Below, piece by piece: positions 44,640 through 55,079 of a DNA stretch of 64,000 nt. The stretch is from the NCBI GenBank assembly GCA_963932465.1, contig OZ010791.1:158466012-158530011 (forward strand). The letters run 5' to 3'. A model generated the notes under the pieces. The model had not been told where the DNA came from and did no database searches. It was given only the letters and a program-made list of their open reading frames with translations. Positions within the stretch are counted from its first letter, which is position 1. Each line of letters begins with the position of its first letter. This stretch comes from Maratus speciosus. Its lineage: Eukaryota > Arthropoda > Arachnida > Araneae > Salticidae. The translations under genes and the position numbers were made by a program.

Positions 44640-45780
44640 TTACCACATTGTATTTATTATAATCAATATTTTGAACTTCAGGAGTAGAACAAAATTAAAA
44701 CAAAAAATATTTATTTAAATATTAAGACTTTTTTTATCTTATTTTACTTTGAAAGGTCAAAATATTGATTATAATCAGTACAATTTCGAAACAGATTTAA
44801 AATATAAGCTTTACAAATATTGAACATCAAATTTGGTGGCACTAAAATCATAGGGGGGGGGGGGCACTGCCCAGTATGCCCATGCTTTTATCAAGAAGTT
44901 CTTTTGAAAAAAATGCAACCCTGCATTATGGTTATCTAAATTGAGATGTCCGGTATTCGGGAGTATCCGTTGTGGATGTTAATAGACATTCCCAAATAGC
45001 GGACACCTCTATTTACCGAATACTTTTTTAATCCGCAAGGCATAGATATTTGTATATTTTTTTACCTCACAAAGGCAGACATCTTCGATTATCAGGCAAA
45101 TTCCGCTGCCCCGCAGAGTCTCTATTAAGGTACACGGATAAATATATACATATATATTTTATAATCTTGTCCCACTCTAAAAGTTCAAAATATTTAATAT
45201 ACTCGGCGGTTGAATGTCGAAAAACATTTAAAATATCAGATGTAAGAAAATTGCAAGTAAATCCCCCCCCCCCCCCCAAGAAAAAAATGAAAATTCATAA
45301 TTTTAAGATTAGATTTTTTAAAAATTATATTGCCACATAGGCATTTTTACATATGCATCAAATGATAATCACAACAGCTATTTAACTATGAATAAAAAAA
45401 TAAATATTCTACTTTAATAACATTGAGAAAAAAATTACTTCTGTATTTTGTTAAATATATATTGGGTTTTTAATCCTGTCCTACTATAAAACTTCAAAAC
45501 TTTAATTATAATCAGTGCAAGATTTAAGATATCAGCTTTACGAAAATTTCAAAGAAATTCCGACCCCCTCCCAGAAAAAAAAAATTAAAATCCTTATCAT
45601 TTAAAAATTAGATTTAAAAAGATTTATATTTCCACATGGGCAAGTTTTTATGTAGATCAGAGGGTAATCACAAAGGCTATTCAACTATCAATAAAAAAAA
45701 AAAAAAAAATATTCTATATTAATAACACGAAGAAAAAATAACTTATAGTCTCCAAACTTCTTTTGTCTTAAATATATATC
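44640..45780 (+). repeat. Diverged ~300-bp repeats in the CACTG element
   Basis: Phrases ataatc-ttg-ccac-taaaa-ttcaaaat, aaatatc-agctttac-aaaatt, a C-rich run, then attagatttttaaaaat, tgccacat-ggca, aacagctatttaactatgaa recur from about 45160 and 45470 (second half 45283-45440 versus 45579-45750). An earlier diverged version starts near 44640. No coding frame is conserved among copies. Confidence 0.65.
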
Positions 45781-46331
45781 TTAACATCTGTCATTTTTGT
45801 ATTTTTCGTATACGTTTATGTTTTATCTTCTACATACTTCCTTTTATTTCCTGTTAAAAAAGTTTTTGAATGACTAAATATTTACAATATTAAAAAGTAA
45901 TTATTATGACAAATTAAATTTTACATTATTCTCATAACCATTTAATTAAAGATTACAATTCTACGATAGAAAATCCTTTTCATTAGATATCTTTAAAGAA
46001 AAATAAATTTAAAAGCACGAAAAGAAACAAACGCTTATCAGTAAACGTTAATCTCAAAATGACTCATGGAATGGAAGATCTTTCTACACGCAGCGAATTC
46101 AAAATAAAGAAATGATTTCGTTTTTCCTGACTCATCGCTGTGACGTCTGTTAGCAGGTCAAAAGATTTACACGTTAAAATGTTTAATCGCTTATAAATAT
46201 ATGTAAAAAATACTCGAGATATACATTCTTTTTCAATGATACATATATACATAAATTTATAAAAATTGATTTTTATTCCAAAAGCAAAAGTCTATAAATA
46301 TATTTTTTTTTATTTCAGTTGAATATTGTTC

Positions 46332-46335
<4 letters not shown>

Positions 46336-46375
<40 letters not shown>

Positions 46376-46465
46376 CGAAAATCCCGGGATTTGACAGAAA
46401 AAATCCCGGGATTTTCGGGATTAAAAATAGAGTGGGATCCCGGAATCCCAGGATACGTGATTGTA
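46336..46465. mobile_element. Possible transposon end with repeated aatcccgggatt palindromes
   Basis: After a 36-base A run, atcccgggattt, aatcccgggatttt and cgggatcc / gggatcccgg cluster within 80 bp and end near gtaatccctat. On the minus strand this reads tagggattacaatcacg, a plausible hAT-type terminus. The partner end is not found. Confidence 0.4.
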
Positions 46466-47059
46466 ATCCCTATGTAGGAAGTAAGAAAGCCTTAGGAAAT
46501 CTTTCAAAGTTTTTTTTTCTTTATATCATTGTGGTCGTTTAGTGACAGATAAGAATTAGAATTGAAACAGATAAGAATTGAAACTAAGAACTCCCATGGA
46601 AAACAAGAGAATGAATTTAACTTAAAATGTGATATTATTACTTTAAATTAGGGGAAACATATGAGAATTTAAAATATATAATTTGTAATAAAAGGCAACG
46701 TCATAAGTTAAAAAATATATACTTCTAGAATTAGCGGGCTTTTTGCAAACAGATTCAAAACTAATACCATTTTATGCAAGATTTTGATCAGTGCTATTTA
46801 GAAAATCATAAAAAAACACTAATTTTAGCACTAAAAAGAAAAATTGTAACACTTACTTTAATCCTGTTGCAAGAAGTAAGATAAATTCCTCGATTTGAAA
46901 TTTTAAAAACTATTACAGTGAGGAACAAAGACTTGCATCTTTTTAGAAGGGAATATGTTAATACATCCGGCTAAGCATATTCAGAGAATGAAATGCTTCA
47001 TCCTCAAAATATACTCCGCCAGACAAAAGTTCTTTTTTACCAGCTTTGATAAAGACGAA

Positions 47060-47420
47060 GTACAATAACACTAAATCTCGATACAAATTAACACTAAGTA
47101 CGTTCCACACCGCACACACCTTGCCACACACTTTGTAGAGTTCCCGGATGTAATCTTCAAGTGTTATCTCTATCCCGAATTATATCGACGACAGCTTATA
47201 AGAGTTATTGGGTGTCAAGCACGTAAGTCAGATGTATATATTCAATACATAAATAAACTAAGTGAATACGACTTAAAATCACAGAACTTCAAATTTCGCA
47301 AAAAAATAAATACGCGTATATAAAACAAACTTTCAGTTACTACAACGTACGTTCCAACGAAAGACATCTAAACGCATGCGCAACTACAGTGCCCCCTGGT
47401 GGATACATTCCAGAAGATAC
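47060..47420 (-). mobile_element. Possible solo LTR fragment
   Basis: On the minus strand, gggggcactgtagttgcgca is followed by a TATA-like tttatatacgcg, then aatatatacatctgactt and gcttgacacccaataactc. The GC-richer composition and this order recall the U3-R-U5 layout of an arthropod LTR retrotransposon. No paired LTR, primer-binding site or coding region was found. Confidence 0.25.
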
Positions 47421-48290
47421 ATTCTCCCTCCCAGTATAGTGAAATTTAATCAATTATCCTTTCTTTATGTCTGATAATTAAAAATATATGATATTTCTTT
47501 TCTTATAAATGGCTATAGAATAATTTTACGTTAAAGGAAAATGTTACTAAAAATTTTACTTCAGAGAAACCCACCTTCATTTGAACACTTTGTAGAAGAC
47601 AATTTTAATTCTTTTCTTCTTTTGATATTGATATATTTGAAATTTATCTCAAAACGGTGTGTGTGTGTGTCAGGGGTGGGGGGGGGGGGTCCATTGAGAA
47701 AAAAAAAAGTTTTATTTTCAAAAATGTCGTTTGAAACTTATTTTTGAACGATTAGTTTTTATATTTATTTTTATGTTTGTATCTTTAAAAATTTCTTGCC
47801 CGAGGAGTTCTGTCAAAATATTCTTAGTTTGCCTATTCCATGTTTATGTTCTGCCTTTTAGAAAAGCGGATTACGCTGTTGACACCAGACCCAACTGTTC
47901 CAAAATCTTGTCCCTCCCTAAATTTCTTTCCACCAGTACATCTCTTAGTATTTAACGGGAGGGTGTGGCTCTTCCTTGGACATACGTGCAAGGAAGTACC
48001 ATGATTGCGAGTAATTTTTGAAAATAAATATTTTTCATGAAAAGCAATTACTGACTTATTTATTGCGCTAAAAATAACTAAGTCCCAAAACTTTAGTAAG
48101 CTAACTATTTTAATTTTCCAGACGTCCAATAATCTAAACAAATTACTTATTTTTTTAATATAAAATACCAAATTTAATGGATAAAAATATTTTAAACATC
48201 TGTTATCCATTCGAAAACAATTTTCTGGTGGTGCTGGCATACATATTGCAATACAGTTATACATACAGTCATCACACATATGATACAATT
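47421..48290. other. Cargo region of the CACTG element without a supported gene
   Basis: Holds a GT/G-rich tract (47655-47690) and a 151-codon minus-strand frame (47833-48288). That frame's composition (scattered Cys, Ile/Lys-rich centre) is what AT-rich non-coding DNA gives, with no motif. Not called as a gene. Confidence 0.5.
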
Positions 48291-48297
48291 GTATCGC

Positions 48298-48515
48298 ATT
48301 TAGACACTTAAGTGTCTAAATTTCTAAATGTCTTAATTTCAGACATATCGCCATTTTTCAGACATGTTTATCAGTTCATTTATGCCATGATCATAGTAAG
48401 ACACTTATGTGTCTTAAATTTAGACACCTGTGATGTCTGAAATTTCAAATTTAGACACTTAAGTGTCTGAATAACTTTTTCAGTCACATATGTGTCTTAA
48501 TTTAAGACGCATCTA
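48298..48515. repeat. Subterminal palindromic array, right
   Basis: Repeated agacacttaagtgtct, agacacttatgtgtctt and acacatatgtgtctt palindromes, about seven words. It mirrors the left array of the same element; spacing between words is irregular. Confidence 0.85.
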
Positions 48516-48524
48516 TTTGCAGTG

Positions 48525-49081
48525 CGAGGATAGAAAAGGGCTTTTCTCTCGATTTGGCTCAAAGGTCAAATATCCGCCCCTTTTTTGCGCGATCTAACGT
48601 CTAAAATTTTTACTATAAAATTAAAATTACTTTATGAATTTTGTAGAAAATAGTTACTTGAATTTTCTAACTGTTTTTTTTTTTTCGGTAAAATGCATAG
48701 TTTCTGATAAATCGAGCATGGGCGAGGGTTTTTCTCTCGTTTTTTCCAGAAGGTCAAAAAGTTGCCTTTCTTCAGCGCGCTCTAGCGTTAAAATCATTTG
48801 TCAGAAAGTTAAAGTTAATATATGTATTTTATAGGAAATTTTGACTACTTTAATTTTGTAATTGAGTTTGTTTCAATAAAATGCACGGTTTTCGTGAAAC
48901 TGATTCGTGACTTTCGTGAAAAACTGATTTTCGTGACCTTAGACCTTGAATATCTGGTGACGCCAACACGAGATTTTATGAGACTTTTCAGCTAACTTTT
49001 AGAATGTCGCTACAAAGCTTTTTGCAAATTTTCAGCTTGCTGTCTTTCATTCCGAGGTTTAATCCCTATTTGACTGGACTA
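48525..49081 (-). repeat. Outer part of the right long inverted repeat of the PIN-like gene element
   Basis: Reverse complement of 41666-42230, for example gtctactttaattttgtaat, ctgattttcgtgacc, aacacgagatttta and attttcagcttgctgtcttt, ending ctatttgactggacta. Arms differ by substitutions and small indels, so the element is not recent. Confidence 0.8.
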
Positions 49082-49299
49082 ATAAGAATATTGGCATAAT
49101 CATTTAATAAATTTTAGAAAGATTTTAGAACGATTGAAGGATTTAGATGGATTCATTAATTTTCAATTTATAGGGATTTTGTGCAATATTTATAACCCCA
49201 TTCAAATCTTTTATTTTAAACATTTTTCTTAGTATTCTGTAGAATTAGGAAATGTACGAATATAATGTTCTTACAGTAGAAATATTGAAAAATCCACCC

Positions 49300-50230
49300 C
49301 CGGATTCCAGAGCAGTTTTTGTTTCGTTTATATCTTAAAAAATGGCTGAGTTATAGCACTTTGAATTTCTAGCGTGGCTGACATTTTGAAACATCCTAAT
49401 TTTTGTCACGCGATAACAGGCGTATTCATGAACCGATATGGATGTACCTTGGCGTGTACAAAGGTCATACCAATGTCTCGACCGAGTTCGTTGACCAACT
49501 TCATTCGCCATCTTGTTTCAAAAGGGAACATTTAAAAAACATTTTTAATTTAAAATTTAAAGTGAGGTATCAAAAAATTGGAAAATGAAAAAAAGGTTTT
49601 TTTATGTGTTTGACCTTGATACAAAGATTCCGGGGTTGTTTTTGTTTCGTCTATATCTTAAAAAATGGTTGAGTTATAGCACTTTGAATTTCTAGCATGG
49701 CTGACATTTTGAAACGATCTGATATTTGTCACGAGATAACGCACGTATTTATTAACCTATTTGGTTGTAAGAAGGCATGTGGATAATATATAGCAATGTC
49801 TCAACTGAGTTCACTGGCCAGCTTCATCCGCCATCTTGTTTCAAAATGGTGGCCATTAAATAAAAAAAAAAAAAATTATATTTAAAGTGAGGTGCAAAAA
49901 AATTAGAAATTGAAAAAGATTTCTTTATTTAACCTTGATATAAGGATTCCAGAGCATTTTTTGTTTTGTCTTTATCTTAAAAAAGGTCTCAGATATAGCA
50001 GTTTGAATGTGTTTATGTGAGTGACATTATGAAAAATCTGATTTTTTGCTTGCGACAGCACTCGTATATATCAACGATTCCTATGTGAGTGAGCATGTGC
50101 ACAGGAATTACTAAGGTCTCGACCAAGTTCACTCGTTACCCTCATCCACCACGTTGTCTTAAAAGGGCAGGCACTTCAAGATATCCCCGAATTCGGAAAC
50201 CAGATATAAGTTACTTTAAATAAAATCAGC
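49300..50230 (+). repeat. Three ~320-bp tandem units in the HINE-like element's 3' part
   Basis: Units begin ttttgtttcgtttatatctt at about 49317, 49640 and 49959 and share gttatagcactttgaatttc, gacattttgaaac, tgtcacg-gata and catcttgtttcaaaa phrases. The same units occur inverted at 63280-64000. Confidence 0.85.
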
Positions 50231-50379
50231 TTGGATAAAGGTGACTAATTTCGCGAAATTCTCATTCATAATGATGTAGTCTTGATAAAAATTAGTATTG
50301 AATCTTCTATAATCGGTTTCCACTAAATTGAGCTTCGTGTGTTTGAATAATATAAGCTAGCTTTTAAAAATAAGGAATA

Positions 50380-50418
50380 TGAAAGCTACCTCTTCCTCCC
50401 GGCACTGGCCGGAAGGAC
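50380..50418 (+). mobile_element. 3' hairpin end of a Helentron/HINE-like element
   Basis: gaaagctacc (subterminal inverse of the 35110 start ggtagctttc) is followed by tcttcctcccggcactggcc + ggaaggac, which folds cttcc-ggc / gcc-ggaag. The identical end lies inverted at 63071-63108. A relative reading gaaatctacctctgcctgta + ggccgggccggcaggga ends the copies at 55080 and 61745. Confidence 0.65.
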
Positions 50419-50429
50419 TTTTTTCATGT

Positions 50430-50585
50430 ATTTCAGTGACATATTAGGATTATGTTTAACATTTTTTTGTCATTTGATTCAAAAAGAAAGATTCGTCATA
50501 AATCTGCTTTTCTGACATTTGATTTAAAATGTCCCCCTCTCAAAGGACATCGTTTAACTATTGATTACTAAACGTGAGAATAAAT
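50430..50585 (+). repeat. Diverged fragment of the 1.8-kb tandem unit
   Basis: gacatattaggattatgttt, catttgattcaaaaagaaag, attcgtcat, ctgacatttgatttaaaatg and catcgtttaac follow the order of the unit segment 16650-16800. This isolated piece directly follows the HINE-like end. Confidence 0.7.
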
Positions 50586-50625
50586 ATTAATCATCGTATC
50601 AAAATAGCATCCAGAAATAAATGTA

Positions 50626-51086
50626 CCGGGTAAGCAAAAGTTCGTTAAAACTTTAAAAACTCATAAAAAAGGAAGAAATTAGGATAAAGGAGTGCGGTTT
50701 GCAATAAAGGGCTCGCAATGTGGTTGGATTTTTGTTTAGCAAATAAAAAAAAAAAAAAAAAAGTTAAAAAATCACCTATAGAGAGCGCTGACGACCCGAA
50801 ACATAACGAACAGGACAACATTATGCTCCATTCATTTGTTCTTCCAATAACAAATGTTCCACATGACCGCCAGAACATTCTACGACACAACTGTTGTCCT
50901 GTTCACTGTGTTTCGGGTCGTCAGCGCCCTCTACATGCGATTTTTTAACTTTTTTTTTTTTTTTTTTTGCTGCTAAAAAACATCCGACCACCTTGTGAGC
51001 CCTTTCTTGTAAACCGCACTCCTTTATCACAATTTCTTCATTTTTTAAGAATTTTTAAAGTTGTAACGAACATTTGGCTCACCCGG
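50626..51086. mobile_element. Foldback MITE, 461 bp, TA duplication
   Basis: ccgggtaagcaaaagttcgt ... aacgaacatttggctcacccgg with TA at 50624-50625 and 51087-51088. Arms mirror ggagtgcggttt, agcgctgacgacccgaaaca and gaacaggacaac. A and T runs (50746-50763, 50948-50967) are also mirrored. Mariner-like by TIR style and TA target. Confidence 0.85.
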
Positions 51087-51592
51087 TATTTTTCGGCATT
51101 ATATTTGAAAATCAATTTTTATTGAAAATTCTAATAGATTTTTCATAATTAATATACGTTTTTAGATTGCCCACTGGCAACGCCAGAAAGTATTTTAATA
51201 TGAAAAAAATATCAATTATGCATTCGATTACATATCTGATAAATATGTTTTCTATTTATTTTTTTTTTGTGTGAAATTTAAATTTTGTTATGGAATATTA
51301 TCAGAAAACAAATGTCAAATCTTTTACAAAATTTAAAGTGCAAACGTGTTAATCTTTCGAAATAGGGTTAAATTTATCAGATGGATTAAAAACAAAAATC
51401 AAAAATCAAGCATCAAGCACAGATAATAAAGCACTTTCCAACACATTAAGAAGACTTTAAATAAAACGTCATAGTTTAATAAGGTGAAAGTTGATATATA
51501 AATAAACAATTTCTAGAATTGCATAACACATTTTAAAACCCAAATTTAGCAATTACCACCAATATCTGATTTTTTTTTGCTGCTCTGTGTAT

Positions 51593-51817
51593 CACTGTAA
51601 GAAAAAAAAAAACAAAAAACGGAAATACTACTGGCAATCTAGACGCCAGTACTATTTCCGTTTTTTACGGGAATTTTTACCCATAAATTACAGAAAGTTT
51701 TCCGTTTTTCTGATTAAAAAGGGAAATTTTTCTGTAATTTATGGGTAAAAATTCCCGTAAAAAAACGGAAATAGTACTGGCGTCTAGATTGCCAGTAGTA
51801 TTTCCGTTTTTTAGTTC

Positions 51818-51866
<49 letters not shown>

Positions 51867-51869
51867 GTG
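51593..51869. mobile_element. CACTG-ended hairpin MITE, 277 bp, TAT duplication
   Basis: cactgtaagaaaaaa ... tttttacagtg flanked by TAT (51590-51592, 51870-51872). The stem is nearly perfect: acggaaatactactggcaat, ctagacgccagtactatttc, cgggaatttttacccataaa and their inverses, meeting near ctgattaaaaaggg (about 51710). The right T run is about 48 bases. Confidence 0.88.
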
Positions 51870-52394
51870 TATGAATATGTACAGGTATGAGCTATAGATT
51901 TGTATTATACTACATAGTATGCTGAAATCTATGCTGAGCGTGGTTTGGCGCGTAACGAGTTGTAACTATAAAGAATAATTGTCGATTTATCACTTGCGCT
52001 TGCTAAGGGAAAAACGAAATTTCATTTATTAATTTATAATTAAGTTCTAAAAATATTGGAACGTTGTATTGACATCAGAAACTCACCTGTGTCCATAATT
52101 TTTGTAATTCTAGCACATCAGGAAAAGTGATAAAAATCAAAATTCTTTGTTTTCACACATGAAACAAATTAATTTAAACAAAAGAGTGCAAAAACTTGCT
52201 GTACTCCAATCTACGACGCCATCTGCATGATTATGTTTGAACCCGCTTAAAAAAAAGCGATAAGAAACGTAGAACGATATTTTATATACTAAATAAATAT
52301 CTAAAAAATATTTAACTTAAAATGTGAATCCCATCGTTTAGCGGAACCTAACTTATAAACGATCAGAATGACAGACGAATTGCCATTCTATATA

Positions 52395-52655
52395 TGTAGT
52401 AGATTTAAATAGTAATATACCTGGAAAATCTTTAGAATTATATTCTTATCTTAACCTTTTCTTTTACAAGATATGACTGCTTCTAGACTTTCATGTTACA
52501 GTCGTAATAATACCTGAACAAAGCATTTCTGAATGTCTATTTATAGAACAATTCTAGAAACAGAATTCTATTTGTGAAATCGAAGGAATATCGATAAATT
52601 ACTTTTTATTTTTATTTTAGTAACATTTTAGAATTATATGTAGCTTTTTTACTTT
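52395..52655 (+). repeat. Second isolated fragment of the 1.8-kb tandem unit
   Basis: ttacaagatatgactgcttc, atgttacagtcgtaataat, cctgaacaaagcatttctga, tctatttatagaacaattct and aatcgaaggaatatcgataa correspond to 16480-16660. About 75% similar by eye, so older than the main array. Confidence 0.65.
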
Positions 52656-52659
52656 ATTT

Positions 52660-53523
52660 TATCTATAACTATAGATAAAAGAAAGTAAAAATGTTATATA
52701 GTTATAAAAATGTTTTAATTATATCTATTATATTAGAAGAAAGTAATCGAAATTTTTTTCGACTTCTAGTTTCGACGGATTTATACTTTTTAGGACCAGA
52801 GATCCCGAAAAACATGTTTTTACAAAATGCGGGTATGGCCGTGTGTGCGTGGCTGTGTGCGCGTGTGTGTCTTCTTTGTATTATCAGGAAGTGCATGAAG
52901 TTATACATAGAACTGAGCTAAATTTTATTTATATATATTTGGCTACAGCAGCAGATCTTAGTTGAATTTAGAGATTTTACACCGGAAGAGAGCGCTGTAA
53001 TAGTGATTTTTGTGCCATTTTTATTATTCTATTAATGAAAAGTTTATGAAGTTATGCTTAGAATTGAATCAAATTTCATTTATATGTCTTTGAATATGGC
53101 CAGCAGGTCCCAGTTGAATTTAGGGACATTCCACCGGAAGGGAGCGCAGTGATGGCAATATTTGTGCGAAGTTCTCCATTTTTCGCAGTTCTTTCGTACG
53201 TCCACTTCTCGTGCAGTGACGAGTGCTTCGCATCGAGGTAAAAGGGCGATTTGAAGCAGTTGATGTACAACAGAATGACGAAAAATATTGATTTTATTCA
53301 AAAATATGATGGAGATTAGTTCTGATTTACTCCTATTAATAAAATGAAGCAAAAATTGAAGAGGAAAATCAAAGTTGGTGTAGTTGTGTTTTGCAATGGA
53401 TGCTCGTTGGAATTTGAACTTTTCATGTTCCATAGTTTACGAGTAAAAGGGTTGTGACACACAGACAGACACAGGAGTGATCTTATAAAGGTTCCTTTTT
53501 TACTTTTTAAGTACGGGACCTAA
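52660..53523 (-). mobile_element. Inverted copy of the gggttccgtacttaaaaag repeat
   Basis: On the minus strand it opens ggtcccgtacttaaaaagta, then aaggaacctttataagatca, ctcctgtgtctgtctgtg, ttttactcgtaaactatgga and catgaaaagttcaaattcc, the same order as at 12218. Its body includes two units of about 157 bp (52889-53010 and 53046-53168, each with tagttgaatttag and caccggaag-gagcgc). Confidence 0.6.
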
Positions 53524-54504
53524 AAAATGCAATGGGATTGACACATCCGACAGGTTTTCATTCGATTGAATGCAAAAGGTAAAAAAAGAAAAAAAATCAT
53601 GCTTTAATAAATATTCTAGTAATATATAAGATTTCTTATATGATTGTGTGGGCAATTGAAGTCCAAATCCACTTATTCAGTCAAAAATACATTAGGTTTC
53701 ACTCCGAGCCAAAACCGGATTTTCTTTCGAAACTTTACCAGTAATGAAGATATTGTAACAATATTTTAAATAGAGTTACTTTTCTTTCTGTAAAATGTGA
53801 TGACATCCTGAGATGGACCGAAAATGTTCATCGTTAATATCCAAACAACGCTGAGTGAGAAGTATCATAAATTCAAAAAGGTAAATGATAATACATACGG
53901 AGGTATTGACACAATTAAAGGGCACTTCCAGTACTTCATACGATGTCATCATAATAATAAATTTTATTTTGTGAAATTTTCGGTGAAATATCTTCATTAG
54001 CCTTGAAGTTAAAAATGAAAATCCGGGGTCAGCTTGGAGAGAATATTTTTCAATGAATATGTGGCTTGAAGTCCGGATTCTTAGACAATTTGTTTTCGTA
54101 TTTTCGTGCAAGGTTACCACTACATGTATATAGAAATAATTTCCAAAATGTTAGATACTTTGGAAACGCGAAAAGTTTTTGCTGTCAGTGTGAGTGTGTT
54201 TTGGTTTATCTGTCCATATACGCGTATTTCTCGAAATAACTGCCACAAAAAACTCCCTGTTATAGTCTGTAATTACGTAGATAAGTTGATCAGGTACCCG
54301 GTATTAGCTCTTACTTTTTAGTTAAATTTGTTTCATTCGTTAAAAAAAAAATATTGAACATCTTCTTTTACACCACAATGCATTTCTATAGGAATTCCCT
54401 GCCCGTTTAGCCTTATCAAGTAAATATTTCTCGTTAAATATGAAAGTATAAAGTAATTTAAAAAAAGAAAGATCTTGAATTATATATATATATATATATA
54501 TATA
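53524..54504. other. No recognisable feature
   Basis: AT-rich region ending in a TA microsatellite (54481-54504). A 114-codon minus-strand frame (53776-54120) has no motif, no compositional shift and no splice context, so no gene is called. Confidence 0.5.
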
Positions 54505-55079
54505 CAGTCGAGTCTCTTTATAACGAAATCCATTGTTCCAGTAAAAAATTCATTATATAGAGAAATTCGTTATATAGAGAATGAGTAAAAATTCCTATTT
54601 AATGTGTAAATTTTGAACAAAAATTAATTTTGAGGTGTTTAATTAAGAATTTGAAATGCTTAACTATAAATATTAACCTAATATTGTATTTCTGAATTAT
54701 TTAAACAGTTTCAAAAAAGAGAACAGACATTTATTTGAAAGCATAATAAAAATCCCATCATGAAAACTTACACTAATTTTAGACGAAGAAATCTGTAATT
54801 TTTCGCTGTTTTAATTTCAAAATTGTTACACTCTCGAAAAAATGTTCACACTTTAGCAAGGAATGAAAAATTATATCGGGAACATTTTCCTCCATTTGAA
54901 TTCTGATCCACCTTAAACTTCAATTACCTCTCTGATCACGCTCTTATATGTGTAGCAATCCAATTGACACTGTTTTAAGAAGTACGTTGGAAGGTGTGAG
55001 GGAGGGGGGGGGGGGGTGAGTTGAATTCATTGGGCATAAAAAACAAGGAGATTCAAGGTAGAAAGTAAGAAAAAAAAAA
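54505..55079. mobile_element. Left part of a pogo-like MITE split by the HINE-like element
   Basis: Starts cagtcgagtctctttataac after TA. Internal cattatatagagaaattcgt words match the right part. The remainder of the element is 57474-57717; together they total about 820 bp, close to the 785-bp Tigger-like MITE at 22300. Confidence 0.8.

Larger units (their letters stand above)
44338..48524. mobile_element. CACTG-ended element, 4187 bp, CG target duplication
   Basis: Ends cactgcaaat and atttgcagtg; CG on each side (44336-44337, 48525-48526). The inverted copy at 42230-42260 is the empty site: its complement reads cgaaaaattgagggtacaaa where this copy has gaaaaatcg|...|cgaggatag. Subterminal arrays of palindromic agacacttaagtgtct words lie inside both ends. 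CACTR termini with a 2-3 bp duplication and subterminal repeats are typical of the CACTA/Mirage/Chapaev group. No transposase frame is seen; the interior carries AT-rich cargo including other repeats. Confidence 0.8.

Noticed and set aside
47833..48288. 151-codon minus-strand frame
   Set aside because: No motif, AT-rich composition, lies in cargo of a non-autonomous element and ends at its palindromic array. Length alone is not enough.
35110..50418. A 15-kb gene-bearing autonomous Helentron
   Set aside because: No rep/helicase motifs are visible, and the length is explained by nested unrelated insertions.
53080..54120. 117- and 114-codon minus-strand frames
   Set aside because: The first overlaps an interspersed repeat also present at 12218; the second has no recognisable motif or splice context.
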